A DNA stretch of 64,000 bases from Photobacterium alginatilyticum (GTDB lineage Bacteria; Pseudomonadota; Gammaproteobacteria; Enterobacterales; Vibrionaceae): positions 62,001 to 126,000 of the forward strand of contig NZ_RSEJ01000006.1 of the NCBI RefSeq assembly GCF_009910675.1, in the 5' to 3' direction. The notes beneath the pieces were generated by a model. The model worked only from the letters and a program-made list of their open reading frames with translations, had not been told where the DNA came from and made no database searches. The position numbers and the translations under genes are program-made. Shown piece by piece: positions 27,360 to 35,909 of this stretch; position 1 is the stretch's first letter, and each line of letters opens with the position of its first letter.

Positions 27360-28250
27360 ATGGATATCAAGCGACTGCACTATTTCACCGTTCTGGCGCA
27401 AACAGGCAACTTTACCAAGGCAGCCGATCAACTGGGTATCGCCCAGTCGGCGCTGAGTATCAGTATCCAGAAGCTGGAACAGCAACTAGAGTTGAAGTTA
27501 ATCAATCGCACCGAGCGACAAATGAGCCTGACGGCCGACGGACAGGTGCTCCTGCGTCATGCCAGAAAGATCCTCGAGGATGTCGATCAGGCCAAAAAGG
27601 AGCTGCAGGAATTAAAAGGGCTCGACAGCGGAGTGATTAATTTCGGTGTATCCGCCATGCTCGGCTCGTACTATCTACCCGATACACTGGCACTGTTCAA
27701 GCAGACCTACCCGGGCATTCAAATCAACATTCAGGAAGCCGGCACCGCAACGCTGGAAAAGATGCTGCTTGACGGCCAGCTCGATCTGGCGCTTATTCGC
27801 TCCGATCGCAGTCATGATCAGATCCGTCATATCACACTGGCCGAGGAGCAAATCGTCGCCTGCGTTCCCAGTACCCACCCTTTCGCCGAAGAAGGTAGCA
27901 TCACTCTCGAACAGTTCTGCCAGCAACCTTTGGTCCTCTTTCGCGACGGTTATTTCCTGCGCGAAGCTGTCAGCCGTTATTGCCTACAACAAAAAATCAC
28001 GCCCGATGTCCGCTTCGAGACCAATCTGATTGAGCTGCTCAAATCACTGGTCCGCAAGGAAATCGGTATCTGCACCTGCCTGCCGATCATCCTTGGCGAC
28101 GAAACCGATTTGGTGACAGTACCTTTCGAGCCACCGATCCCTTTGCATCTCGGCATCGGCTGGAAATCAAGCCACTACCTATCGAGCGCGGCGCGGGCTT
28201 TTGTCAGTTTCCTGCAAACCGAACTCAATGCCCCGGCAGGAAATGTTTGA
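27360..28250 (+). CDS. LysR-family regulator divergent from csiD
   Basis: LysR-type regulator of 296 aa. The ATG at 27360 is chosen because AAGGAG stands directly before it; an upstream alternative at 27303 lacks support. N-terminal winged helix (MDIKRLHYFTVLAQTGNFTK, AADQLGIAQSALSISIQKLE) resembles CynR/CatR/CbbR types; the effector domain follows at ~90-290. By position it is the likely regulator of glutarate hydroxylase and oxidase, and possibly of the downstream aminotransferase, which follows 93 bases later on the same strand. The inducer may be glutarate or L-2-hydroxyglutarate (inference). Confidence 0.92.
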   Translation: MDIKRLHYFTVLAQTGNFTKAADQLGIAQSALSISIQKLEQQLELKLINRTERQMSLTADGQVLLRHARKILEDVDQAKKELQELKGLDSGVINFGVSAMLGSYYLPDTLALFKQTYPGIQINIQEAGTATLEKMLLDGQLDLALIRSDRSHDQIRHITLAEEQIVACVPSTHPFAEEGSITLEQFCQQPLVLFRDGYFLREAVSRYCLQQKITPDVRFETNLIELLKSLVRKEIGICTCLPIILGDETDLVTVPFEPPIPLHLGIGWKSSHYLSSAARAFVSFLQTELNAPAGNV

Positions 28251-28343
28251 TAGCGGTAAACCTTTATTTTAATTCGTGATGATTTTCCAGTTTGCAACAT
28301 ATCGATAACCTCAGCTCAACACCAATAACAACAGAGCCAGCAT

Positions 28344-29660
28344 ATGGAAAAGAAAGTCAGCTACGATGCATTCTGGATGCCGTTCACGGCAAACCGCAAT
28401 TTCAAAGCCGATCCAAGGATCATCAACCGTGCCGAGGGCATGTATTGTTACTCCGATAACGGAACCCAACTGCTTGATGCCACCGCAGGGCTATGGTGTG
28501 TCAACGCGGGGCACGGTCGCAAAGAAATCGGCGAGGCGATGGCCAAGCAAGTGGCCGAGCTGGACTACAGCTCACCGTTTAACTTCGGCCACGATATCGG
28601 CTTTGAGTTTGCTGAGCGCCTGGTCTCCTTCACCCCGCCGGGTCTAAATAAGGTCTTTTTCACCAACTCCGGCTCTGAGGCCGTTGAAAGTGCACTGAAA
28701 ATTGCCCTCGCCTACCAACAGGCCAAAGGCAATACCGGCAAGTTCAAGCTGATCGGTCGCGAGCTGGGCTACCACGGCGTCAACTTTGGCGGGATCTCCG
28801 TCGGTGGCCTGACCCCCAACCGCAAGGGTTTCGGCCCTCTGCTACCGACCGATCACCTGTCCCATACCTTGGATATCGCTAACAATGCCTTTAGTCAGGG
28901 GTTACCCGAGCACGGGGCAGACAAAGCCGAGCAGTTGGAGCAACTAATTCAGTTCCACGGTGCCGACAGCGTGGCAGCCGTTATTGTCGAGCCAATTGCC
29001 GGTGCCGGCGGTGTGATCCTGCCGCCAAAAGGCTACCTGCGCCGCCTGCGCGAGATCTGCAGCAAACATGATGTGGTGCTGATCTTTGACGAAGTTATCA
29101 CTGGCTGGGGACGTCTGGGGGCATCATTTGCCTCGGAGGCCTTCGATGTGGTGCCGGATCTCATTACCTCGGCCAAGGGGATCACCAGTGGTGTCGTGCC
29201 ACTCGGGGCAGTATTCGCCAAAGACGAGATCTACCAGACCGTCGTCAACAGCGCACCGGAAGGGGCGGTAGAGTTTTTCCATGGCTATACCTACTCCGGG
29301 CACCCGGTTGCCTGTGCCGCAGGTTTGGCAACCCTCGACATCTACCAGCGCGAAGGACTGTTAGAGCGCGCCAGCGGAGAAATCGGCCAATATTTCCAAC
29401 AGGGTCTGCACTCACTAAAAGGCATACCGTCTATTGTCGATATCCGTAACTACGGCCTCATCGGTGCCGTCCAGTTTGCCGAACCACAAGACGGCAAGCC
29501 GATTGGCTTTGATATTCTCAAGCGCTGTTACGACAAGGGCGTGATGGTGCGCAGCATGGGCAATACCATCGCCCTGTCACCACCGCTGATCATCGAAAAA
29601 CAGCACATTGACGTGATAGTCGATACCCTGTCCAGCATCGCCAAGGACATTCCGGCCTAA
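28344..29660 (+). CDS. Omega-amino acid:pyruvate aminotransferase
   Basis: Class III PLP-dependent aminotransferase of 438 aa, closest in appearance to beta-alanine/omega-amino acid:pyruvate transaminases: opening DAFWMPFTANRNFK and LLDATAGLWCVNAGHGRKEI are hallmark segments. PLP site: FDEVITGWGRLG with the internal-aldimine lysine in SAKGITSG (near residue 285). These enzymes remove the terminal amino group of omega-amino acids such as beta-alanine, GABA or 5-aminovalerate, giving a semialdehyde. In this island it would supply glutarate or succinate semialdehyde to the dehydrogenase at 22134. Acceptor pyruvate rather than 2-oxoglutarate is inferred from the subfamily. Confidence 0.92.
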   Translation: MEKKVSYDAFWMPFTANRNFKADPRIINRAEGMYCYSDNGTQLLDATAGLWCVNAGHGRKEIGEAMAKQVAELDYSSPFNFGHDIGFEFAERLVSFTPPGLNKVFFTNSGSEAVESALKIALAYQQAKGNTGKFKLIGRELGYHGVNFGGISVGGLTPNRKGFGPLLPTDHLSHTLDIANNAFSQGLPEHGADKAEQLEQLIQFHGADSVAAVIVEPIAGAGGVILPPKGYLRRLREICSKHDVVLIFDEVITGWGRLGASFASEAFDVVPDLITSAKGITSGVVPLGAVFAKDEIYQTVVNSAPEGAVEFFHGYTYSGHPVACAAGLATLDIYQREGLLERASGEIGQYFQQGLHSLKGIPSIVDIRNYGLIGAVQFAEPQDGKPIGFDILKRCYDKGVMVRSMGNTIALSPPLIIEKQHIDVIVDTLSSIAKDIPA

Positions 29661-29711
29661 TACGCTCGGGCTGGCCGATAACAGTCTGACAATTATCCTC
29701 CGGCTAACAAA

Positions 29712-29750
29712 AAAGCCTGATAACCATGTAATGGAGTATCAGGCTTTATT
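29712..29750. terminator. Bidirectional terminator
   Basis: 11-bp perfect stem AAAGCCTGATA (29712-29722) / TATCAGGCTTT (29737-29747) with A-run on the left and TTTATT on the right. It serves the aminotransferase gene and, in the other direction, the Bor-like gene. Confidence 0.85.
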
Positions 29751-29771
29751 AAATATGCAGGCAGTGTGTCT

Positions 29772-30059
29772 TTATGCCTTACAATACACTCTCGCATCTC
29801 GAGGTGTATAAATACCAAATGTAACCGTCCTCAAGACACCATTCAGGAACGTTTCCTGAACCTCGACTCTTGATACATTTTCAATACCGCCACAAACTTC
29901 AGCGGCATTGATTTCCTTCTCCTGAGCCAGTCCATTGATAAAGAAGTGCTGAGAATTTTCTTCTTTGATCTCGCTGTTGCTGTCAGACATCACAAATGAC
30001 TGTTGGGCACATCCACTCATAAACAAAGCCAGACATGCAGCAATAATTACTTTTTTCAT
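29772..30059 (-). CDS. Bor/Iss-family outer-membrane lipoprotein
   Basis: Small lipoprotein of 95 aa related to lambda phage Bor and the E. coli serum-resistance protein Iss. It has a signal peptide with lipobox (MSGC, mature Cys near residue 18) and the family core HFFINGLAQEKEINAAEVCGG and a C-terminal TFGIYTPRDARVYC. The ATG at 30059 is preferred over a TTG three codons upstream. Bor-type genes are known both as phage morons and as resident genes. No other phage gene is seen nearby. In related proteins the role is surface lipoprotein conferring complement resistance; here the role is unknown. Confidence 0.88.
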   Translation of the reverse strand: MKKVIIAACLALFMSGCAQQSFVMSDSNSEIKEENSQHFFINGLAQEKEINAAEVCGGIENVSRVEVQETFLNGVLRTVTFGIYTPRDARVYCKA

Positions 30060-30412
30060 ATTTACCAAACTGATTTAAATAGCAAAAAAGATATTAGAGC
30101 ATATGAAAAACGTGAAAACGATATTGCCACCCTGCCGATACCAGCCACACAACAACAAAATGAGTAAAGCCTCCATCAAAAATGATGATTTTTATCATTA
30201 ATATCAATGAGTAATTGTTTCTTTGCCTCGTTTGTATCCGTCTGTATGACATTGTATCTATGCGGCTGAAAAGTCGAAGATAATGTGACAGATAGCCAAT
30301 ACATTCATGAAACTTATCTTTATATGATAAATAACTGTGATTCCTGCTGGATTTTAACGGCTGATTAACCATTATCCTTTATTGACTTTTACGTCAATAA
30401 ACAGAAGGTTAT
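30060..30412 (+). promoter_or_regulatory. Intergenic region with palindrome before the nuclease gene
   Basis: 353 bases, AT-rich, with no credible gene. Near its right end is a perfect inverted repeat TTTATTGAC (30378-30386) TTTTAC GTCAATAAA (30393-30401), immediately before the AGAAGG ribosome site of the nuclease gene. It could be an operator or a 5'-leader hairpin that shields the ribosome site. Confidence 0.5.
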
Positions 30413-32041
30413 ATGATAAATAGAATAATTACCCTAAGTGCAGTGGCCCTGCTTTCGTCACACAGTGCACTGGCTCAAGTTGAAAATGGCGACTTCGAAA
30501 AATGGAACGGTAATACGCCTGATAATTGGAGTGTGATAGACTCCGGAATCGCTGTTTCCCCCTCTTCGACGCAGGTTAAAACCGGCGGGCTTGCCGCTGA
30601 AATAACCGTTAATACTGGCTCGCAAAGCAATACGGATTTTTTGCAGACCGTCAGTGTCGAGCAAGGCAAAAGCTATGATTTTGCTGTATCGCTTTATCAC
30701 ACAGAAGGAAAAGTAAAAGCGCGCCTGTATGTAGATGGCTATCAGAATTACTCAGATAACCTGCAAACCAATCAGTGGCAAGAGATCCGTTATTCTTACA
30801 CCGCCACCGCCAGCAAAGACATTCAGGTAGGCTTGCGTTTTTATGATGTGTCCGGTTTTGACGGCTCTGAAGTGGTCTATGTCGACAACTTCCAGCCTAC
30901 CGACACAGGATCGACACCACCCACGGGCAGTTGCACCGATACCACAACCACGCTAACTCTGGTCACGGACCAGTACGCCTCTGAAACAAGCTGGGTGCTG
31001 AACAATAGCAGTGGAAGTGCCCTGTATTCAGGCTCGGGTTATGACAACTCGACCACCAATACCAAGGACATGTGCCTGACTGACGGGGATTACACCTTTA
31101 TCATCAGCGACTCATACGGTGACGGCATCTGCTGCAATGTCGGCAATGGCTCATTTACCCTTGAAGCGGATGGCAAAGTCTTAGCTTCCGGCGGTGAGTT
31201 TCAGTCAAGCCAGTCGTTCAACTTCACTATCGGCGATTCCGGCACTACACCGCCAACTGAGCCACCAGTAGTTGGTGACTACTACAAATCAGCGGAAGGT
31301 AAATCTGGCTTCGCTCTCAAAACCGCTCTTTACAACATCATTACCAACCACAACAGCCAGGGATACAGCGCTATCTGGGATCTGGCAAAGGTTGCCGATC
31401 TGGACAACTACTACGAAAAAGATGGCTCTATCCTGGATATGTATTCTGAAAAGCCATCGTCGGGCGATAGCACAAGCTTTACTAAAGTAACCAACCAGTG
31501 TGGCCAGTACAGCAAAGAAGGCGATTGCTATAACCGAGAGCACTCTTTCCCGAAAAGCTGGTTTGGCGGAAAAATCGAACCGATGAACTCTGACGGCCAT
31601 CATATCTTTGCCACCGATGGCTACGTTAACGCCAAACGCAGCAATTGGCCATTTGGTGAAGTGGGTACAGCTTCGTATACCTCTAGCAACGGATCCAAAC
31701 TGGGCTCTGCCGCATCCGGTCTCGGCTACTCAGGCACCGTTTTTGAGCCCTTAGATGAGTTCAAAGGGGATTTTGCCCGCGCTTACTTCTACATGGCAAC
31801 ACGTTATGAAAACGCGGTAGCTGCTTGGGAAGGCAACTCAACCAGTTCTGATGCAGTACTTAATGGCACAAACACCACTGTGTTTGAACCATGGATGCTC
31901 AACATGCTGAAACGTTGGCACAGCAATGATCCGGTAAGCCAAAAAGAAATCGACCGTAACCAGGCTGTATTCGATTTCCAGGGCAACAGAAACCCGTTTG
32001 TTGACCACCCGGAATTTGTTAGCGCTATCTGGGGCAACTAA
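30413..32041 (+). CDS. Secreted endonuclease I with two extra N-terminal domains
   Basis: Extracellular DNase of 542 aa. A signal peptide ends near residue 21 (HSALAQ). Residues ~22-165 form a galactose-binding-like beta sandwich (VENGDFEKWN, YVDNFQP). After a Thr/Pro linker, ~175-285 is a second beta domain with ISDSYGDGICCNVGNGS, a pattern common in secreted marine enzymes. The C-terminal ~295-540 is endonuclease I (EndA/NucM/Dns) with the active-site segment REHSFPKSW and the neighbouring NSDGHHIFATDGYVNAKRS. It probably degrades external or biofilm DNA for phosphate, nitrogen or dispersal. The classic Dns/EndA enzymes are about 230 aa, so this is an extended form. Endonuclease function secure; accessory-domain ligands unknown. 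Confidence 0.92.
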   Translation: MINRIITLSAVALLSSHSALAQVENGDFEKWNGNTPDNWSVIDSGIAVSPSSTQVKTGGLAAEITVNTGSQSNTDFLQTVSVEQGKSYDFAVSLYHTEGKVKARLYVDGYQNYSDNLQTNQWQEIRYSYTATASKDIQVGLRFYDVSGFDGSEVVYVDNFQPTDTGSTPPTGSCTDTTTTLTLVTDQYASETSWVLNNSSGSALYSGSGYDNSTTNTKDMCLTDGDYTFIISDSYGDGICCNVGNGSFTLEADGKVLASGGEFQSSQSFNFTIGDSGTTPPTEPPVVGDYYKSAEGKSGFALKTALYNIITNHNSQGYSAIWDLAKVADLDNYYEKDGSILDMYSEKPSSGDSTSFTKVTNQCGQYSKEGDCYNREHSFPKSWFGGKIEPMNSDGHHIFATDGYVNAKRSNWPFGEVGTASYTSSNGSKLGSAASGLGYSGTVFEPLDEFKGDFARAYFYMATRYENAVAAWEGNSTSSDAVLNGTNTTVFEPWMLNMLKRWHSNDPVSQKEIDRNQAVFDFQGNRNPFVDHPEFVSAIWGN

Positions 32042-32047
32042 TCCTAA

Positions 32048-32096
32048 TTCCCCCAAGGCCATTGCCTTGGGGGGAACTTCAGCCTTGAAAAGGCTG
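32048..32096 (+). terminator. Tandem hairpins after the nuclease gene
   Basis: First stem CCCCCAAGGC (32050-32059) / GCCTTGGGGG (32064-32073), a very stable 10-bp stem; second stem CAGCCTT (32080-32086) / AAGGCTG (32090-32096). No strong T-run follows either. Likely the transcript's 3' end. Confidence 0.7.
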
Positions 32097-32222
32097 TAGT
32101 CACTCCTTGAACTAGCGGCTATCTTGATTTCTGGCGGATTATCTCAATCTCCTCACTGCCGATATTAAGAGTTTGCACAATGGCCCCAGGATACCGCCAT
32201 GAGGGCATAACAACGTGTTGAG

Positions 32223-32582
32223 TTATAAGCAAAACGGCACTTCTGTTTTGGTAAAGCCACCTTCACCGTCAATTGATAACGCATATAGTCGCTGAACAGC
32301 GCCAGCATTTAGAGCGCCGTATAAATGAGGGTATACATCCCCGTCATCCTCTATACCCGCGGGGGCTTCATCCACTACCTCGGCATTCAATAACACGGCA
32401 TCTATTTCCAGTAAATAGATCCCTGATGCGCCTTTAAAAAAGTGATTAATAATGAAGGGTAACTGATGATCATAAGCAAGATGTACAAAGCCTTCTTGCT
32501 GGAGGGATTCTGGTTCATAAGATGGGTTGCTTCTCAATTGATTCAAGCTGTTACAATCAATCAAATGGTAGAGATTTTTCAC
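32223..32582 (-). CDS. DUF952 family protein
   Basis: Protein of 119 aa with the DUF952 pattern: an N-terminal YHLIDCNSLNQL, a central EGFVHLAYDHQLPFIINHFF and a C-terminal FPHLYG-like segment (VYPHLYGALNAGAV). The fold is small and cytoplasmic with no signal or membrane segment. Function in the family is not established. It is 65 bases from the GNAT gene on the same strand, so co-transcription is possible. Confidence 0.8.
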   Translation of the reverse strand: MKNLYHLIDCNSLNQLRSNPSYEPESLQQEGFVHLAYDHQLPFIINHFFKGASGIYLLEIDAVLLNAEVVDEAPAGIEDDGDVYPHLYGALNAGAVQRLYALSIDGEGGFTKTEVPFCL

Positions 32583-32647
32583 AAATACTCGTCTTTTGTT
32601 CTTAAAACATTCAAACCATCTTACTTATCTTCTTCGATTGATCCAAC

Positions 32648-33199
32648 TTAGGTCATCTTCAGTTTAAGCGCATAAATGCCCAACCTCTGATCTTTATTCG
32701 GTATATCCATGGTGTTATCAACGTACCTGACCAACTTGGCTCCGGTGCGCTCAACGACCCTGATACTTGCCTCATTACTTTCAAGGCAGTGAAACTCGAC
32801 AGTATGCACCGTTGTGGAGGATGACAAATACGGCAGAATCACGTTAAGAACCTGGTTAATAATGCGGTGGCCGCGTACTGCCGTAGAAAGCCAGTACCCT
32901 AACTCTGAGACCTTGGTGACAGGATCAATATACTTAATCCCGAACACGCCGCTAAATGCACCGTTATAATAAATCGCAAACCACTGTGAGCCGTATAACT
33001 GGCCATTTTTACGCGCATTAATGTAGCCCCGGGCTCCGGCCATATCGGTCAGTGTATCGGTCCAGGGCATATAGACAGCAAGATCGGCCCGGCTGGTATC
33101 CACCGCTCCCAGTAACTCTTTAGCATGGGACAATGCCAGAGCCTGAAGCGTTATTGACTCTGATATTTCCAGTACCTTGAGAAGCTTTGATTTATCCAT
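32648..33199 (-). CDS. GNAT acetyltransferase, RimJ/RimL type
   Basis: GCN5-related N-acetyltransferase of 183 aa. Seen: SVFGIKYIDPVTKVSELGYWLS followed by the acetyl-CoA region AVRGHRIINQVLNVILPY and then FHCLESNEASIRVVERTGA with the family's Asn-x-x-S/A-x-x-V motif. Such enzymes acetylate protein N-termini or small amines; the target here is unknown. It precedes the DUF952 gene on the same strand. Confidence 0.87.
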   Translation of the reverse strand: MDKSKLLKVLEISESITLQALALSHAKELLGAVDTSRADLAVYMPWTDTLTDMAGARGYINARKNGQLYGSQWFAIYYNGAFSGVFGIKYIDPVTKVSELGYWLSTAVRGHRIINQVLNVILPYLSSSTTVHTVEFHCLESNEASIRVVERTGAKLVRYVDNTMDIPNKDQRLGIYALKLKMT

Positions 33200-33325
33200 A
33201 ACAGTTAGGCCGTTCCGAGGGCAAAAGCCGTCGGGTACGACGGCGAGTCTGCACTTTAATCATTCATGCATTGTAATAGGCTGACACCAATATATGCAAC
33301 CAAGCACAACCCACCCAAATACAAG

Positions 33326-33360
33326 CAAAAAGAGAGTGGCTGCAAATAGGCACCCTCTCC
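33326..33360 (-). terminator. Probable terminator after the hotdog thioesterase
   Basis: On the minus strand a GAGAGGGTG ... CCACTCTC imperfect stem is followed by TTTTTGC. It lies about 20-50 bases after the thioesterase stop. Mismatches make the call tentative. Confidence 0.5.
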
Positions 33361-33379
33361 CCTAAACGGCCGCCGGCCT

Positions 33380-33802
33380 TCATCCTTTCTTTTTGGGCTC
33401 TATGAATTTTGCTGACGCCCTTGCCAATACTTGCTGCCCTTGGGTAATTTTCGCCTCCAGTTGGTAAATGCCTCTTCTAGACCCGACAAGATCAGCCGTT
33501 ACCCTAATTTGTTGTCCGGTGCAGACCGGGGAAATAAACCGGACCGTCAGCTCGGCAGTCAGCGCCTGAATACCATGCACAAATAAGCAGTGTGTCATCG
33601 CCGCATCCAGCAAGGTGCTGGTCATTCCTCCGTGTAACAGCCCGTCATAACCCTGATGACGAGCTGTTACCTGAAACGGAGCCGTTACTTTTCCTTCGCT
33701 ATCTTGGCTGAACACCAGTTGCAATGTATCAGGGTTATTTTCAACGGATCCGCAAACCATACAGTGATTATGAGCTTGCTTCGTAAGCTGGTATGAAGTC
33801 AT
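33380..33802 (-). CDS. PaaI-type hotdog thioesterase
   Basis: Hotdog-fold protein of 140 aa. It shows CMVCGSVENNPDTLQL near the start and the family core GYDGLLHGGMTSTLLDAAM (the HGG motif positions the thioester) followed by TAELTVRFISPV. Members hydrolyse aromatic or acyl-CoA thioesters; the substrate here is not known. It begins 20 bases after the NifX-like gene's stop, so it may share its operon and the upstream palindromic control site. Confidence 0.87.
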   Translation of the reverse strand: MTSYQLTKQAHNHCMVCGSVENNPDTLQLVFSQDSEGKVTAPFQVTARHQGYDGLLHGGMTSTLLDAAMTHCLFVHGIQALTAELTVRFISPVCTGQQIRVTADLVGSRRGIYQLEAKITQGQQVLARASAKFIEPKKKG

Positions 33803-33822
33803 AGGAACGCCACTATCGTCTA

Positions 33823-34392
33823 TTAACAGCTATGGTTGTGACAACAGTGATGGCTTTTGGGTCCGCCATGATCACCTCGCCCCTGTCCACCACGCCCTTG
33901 CTTAGCTAGTCCTTGCTGGCCTTGTCCATGCCTTTTGCCACAGCCTTTACCGTGGCCACGCCCTTGTCCAAGGTTATGATCTTGGCTGTAGCTGTGACCT
34001 TGGCTGTGGCACCGACGTTCCGCATGACGGCAACCATTGTGATTAGGGGAAGGGCGCCCCTGATCAGCTTCAGTCAGAGAAAATAGCCCCGCCGTTTCTG
34101 AGCTGACAAGCTCTTGTGCACTTCGGCGACCGGAATCGGTTTGAACGACCGACAGTCGGTGTGAAAGCAGCTTACCAAGCATTTTTTGACCAATATTACG
34201 CACTACGACGCGCTCAGCATGATGCTGGAGCAACAGCTTCAACAGCGCTTTTTTACCTGCACAATGGGCTGTTAGAACTGGGTTTGCCTGTCGGCTGACT
34301 TCTACTCCTTGATCATTAATAAACAAAAAATGCTCAGCCTTAGAAAAGTGGCTGGCGATATGATCATCATTCATCGGAATTGCCGTGATCAT
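33823..34392 (-). CDS. NifX/NifB-like cofactor-binding protein with His-rich tail
   Basis: Protein of 189 aa. Residues ~1-110 are a dinitrogenase iron-molybdenum cofactor-type domain (IPMNDDHIASHFSKAEHF, ANPVLTAHCAGKKALL, VVRNIGQKMLGKLL). Residues ~112-189 form a low-complexity tail dense in His, Gly, Gln and Cys, ending HHCCHNHSC, which looks like a metal-binding region. No nif genes are in the window, so the role is more likely binding or delivery of an iron-sulfur or metal cofactor. AAGGAG lies 9 bases before the ATG. Upstream are two copies of a perfect 12-bp palindrome. Confidence 0.88.
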   Translation of the reverse strand: MITAIPMNDDHIASHFSKAEHFLFINDQGVEVSRQANPVLTAHCAGKKALLKLLLQHHAERVVVRNIGQKMLGKLLSHRLSVVQTDSGRRSAQELVSSETAGLFSLTEADQGRPSPNHNGCRHAERRCHSQGHSYSQDHNLGQGRGHGKGCGKRHGQGQQGLAKQGRGGQGRGDHGGPKSHHCCHNHSC

Positions 34393-34453
34393 AATTTATG
34401 ACTCCTTTTTTAATGTCACTTTGCTTTGTGAAATCCTTGCCATCTAAACGGTT

Positions 34454-34499
34454 GTTATTGGCATATGCCATTTATACGCTTAGTTATTGGCATATGCCA
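34454..34499. promoter_or_regulatory. Tandem palindromic operator upstream of NifX-like gene
   Basis: The 17-mer GTTATTGGCATATGCCA occurs twice without change (34454-34470 and 34483-34499), 29 bases apart. Each contains the perfect palindrome TGGCATATGCCA. Two such sites 60-110 bases before the start codon look like an operator for a dimeric regulator. Alternative: remnant of a larger repeat family. Confidence 0.72.
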
Positions 34500-34641
34500 G
34501 AAACTTTTGTGTGACAATTGAGGCAAATCAATTATTGAATGATCTTTGTTGTAGCAGGAGGGTATAGCTGACACCGAAAAGGTAATGCCAGCCAATACAC
34601 CGATTGACTGGACTTCATATGAAATGCATTTGGCCAGAAAG

Positions 34642-35289
34642 CTAGGACATCAGTAAACGAGTGACATCACCAAGGCTGTCCAGCACCGCATGGGCTCTCT
34701 CTGCGACATCGTCGCTGGGCTGCAGCAAATCCGGGATCATCACGGCCTTGCAACCGGCATCCAACCCGGCACACATACCATTATTGGAGTCTTCCAGTAC
34801 CAGACAGGCTGCAGGCGCTATGTCCAGTTGCTCTGATGCCATTCGGTAGCAATCAGGATGGGGCTTGCCATTGACGACATCTTCCGAGGTGATCACCGCA
34901 TCAAACTGCGCCAGATAGTCGGAGCCATTAAAATGGTGTTTCACCTCTGCCAATGCCGATGACGTTACCAGCGCACATTTGAGCCCTTTCTTTTTCAGCT
35001 CCCCGAACAACAAGTCAAAACCGGGCTTATAGGCAACGCCTTGTGCTCTCCGGGCATGAAAATCACGGTTGCGAACACGCTTGAAGCGTTCAATATCAAG
35101 CTTGTCACCAAACTTGGCAACTACACGGCGCTCACACTCGGCATCTTGGACACCAATAAAAGTTCGGTAGAAGTCGTCGGCTAGCACCAGCCCCTGCTCA
35201 CTGGCAGCAAGTTGCCAGCTCGCTTTATACAGCCCCTCGGTGTCAAAGATCAGCCCATCCATATCGAACAGTACAGCTTGTATTTCCAT
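34642..35289 (-). CDS. HAD-superfamily phosphatase (beta-phosphoglucomutase-like)
   Basis: Haloacid dehalogenase phosphatase of subfamily I, 215 aa from the ATG at 35289, which has GGAG 5 bases ahead (an in-frame ATG at 35304 lacks one). The nucleophile motif is FDMDGLIFDTEG, motif II is VTSSA, and motif III with the catalytic acids is EDSNNGMCAGLDAG preceded by the GKPHPD lysine. It resembles the YniC/YfbT/beta-phosphoglucomutase group, whose members dephosphorylate sugar phosphates. The actual substrate is unknown. Confidence 0.9.
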   Translation of the reverse strand: MEIQAVLFDMDGLIFDTEGLYKASWQLAASEQGLVLADDFYRTFIGVQDAECERRVVAKFGDKLDIERFKRVRNRDFHARRAQGVAYKPGFDLLFGELKKKGLKCALVTSSALAEVKHHFNGSDYLAQFDAVITSEDVVNGKPHPDCYRMASEQLDIAPAACLVLEDSNNGMCAGLDAGCKAVMIPDLLQPSDDVAERAHAVLDSLGDVTRLLMS

Positions 35290-35357
35290 GTTCACTCCAT
35301 GCATTATCCACTGAAGACCATGTCGCCCCCTTCAAGGGCACGACACAGGCTACCGAT

Positions 35358-35828
35358 TTATTGATATTGGGCGGCGGTAATAAACTGACCAAACGTCTCG
35401 CACCATACTATCACTGTCGTATACTGGGCAGGATCAATCGCGGAGTCCAAAGGCACCATAAAGCTCGAAAAGGTTTTCACCTCACCCACCTTGACCATAC
35501 TGGATTTCAACCGGTTGAAATCGGCTTCCGTTTCAACAAACTGCGGCGACAAATACAGCTTATAATCCGGACCCGGTGCCAATTCACCCTGAAACGAAAT
35601 CACATCCGAGCCAATAGAAACTCGGCCTTCACCCCAGTGTAAGAAGTCACTGTCAGCTAAATCACGGCGGAACTCGCCGCTAAACCGGGCACTTTGCACA
35701 ACTTGCTGTACCTCACCCGAAGAAGGACTATCGGGGGCTATCAGAATGGGTAAGGCGTAAATCCCGGCTGCAAAGCCGACCGCCAGCATAGCCAAATGGC
35801 TTAGCAATAACCCTATTGCTTTCATCAT
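35358..35828 (-). CDS. DM13-domain membrane-anchored protein
   Basis: Protein of 156 aa with an N-terminal hydrophobic segment (~5-30) that anchors or exports it, then a DM13 domain (~50-155) ending in TTVIVWCETFGQFITAAQY, where the Cys and surrounding aromatics are hallmarks. DM13 domains are thought to act in electron transfer or redox at the cell surface. It is transcribed just upstream of the HAD gene on the same strand with a 68-base gap. Role here unknown. Confidence 0.85.
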   Translation of the reverse strand: MMKAIGLLLSHLAMLAVGFAAGIYALPILIAPDSPSSGEVQQVVQSARFSGEFRRDLADSDFLHWGEGRVSIGSDVISFQGELAPGPDYKLYLSPQFVETEADFNRLKSSMVKVGEVKTFSSFMVPLDSAIDPAQYTTVIVWCETFGQFITAAQYQ

Positions 35829-35909
35829 AATATTCGCTTTCCCTGCATCGTAACTGTCTAATGACTATAGCAAATCACAGCTATTAACCAATAATTGCTA
35901 ACGTCTGGA

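Noticed and set aside
29772..30059. Bor-like gene as evidence for a prophage
   Set aside because: No integrase, capsid, lysis or other phage genes occur nearby; a resident lipoprotein gene is the simpler view.
30094..30372. 92-aa frame on the minus strand upstream of the Bor-like gene
   Set aside because: No ribosome site, no recognisable domain, and it covers the palindromic leader region of the nuclease gene.
33823..34130. His/Gly-rich repeats of the NifX-like gene looking like tandem DNA repeats or a CRISPR
   Set aside because: They are low-complexity codons for a metal-binding tail with no regular spacing or direct repeats.
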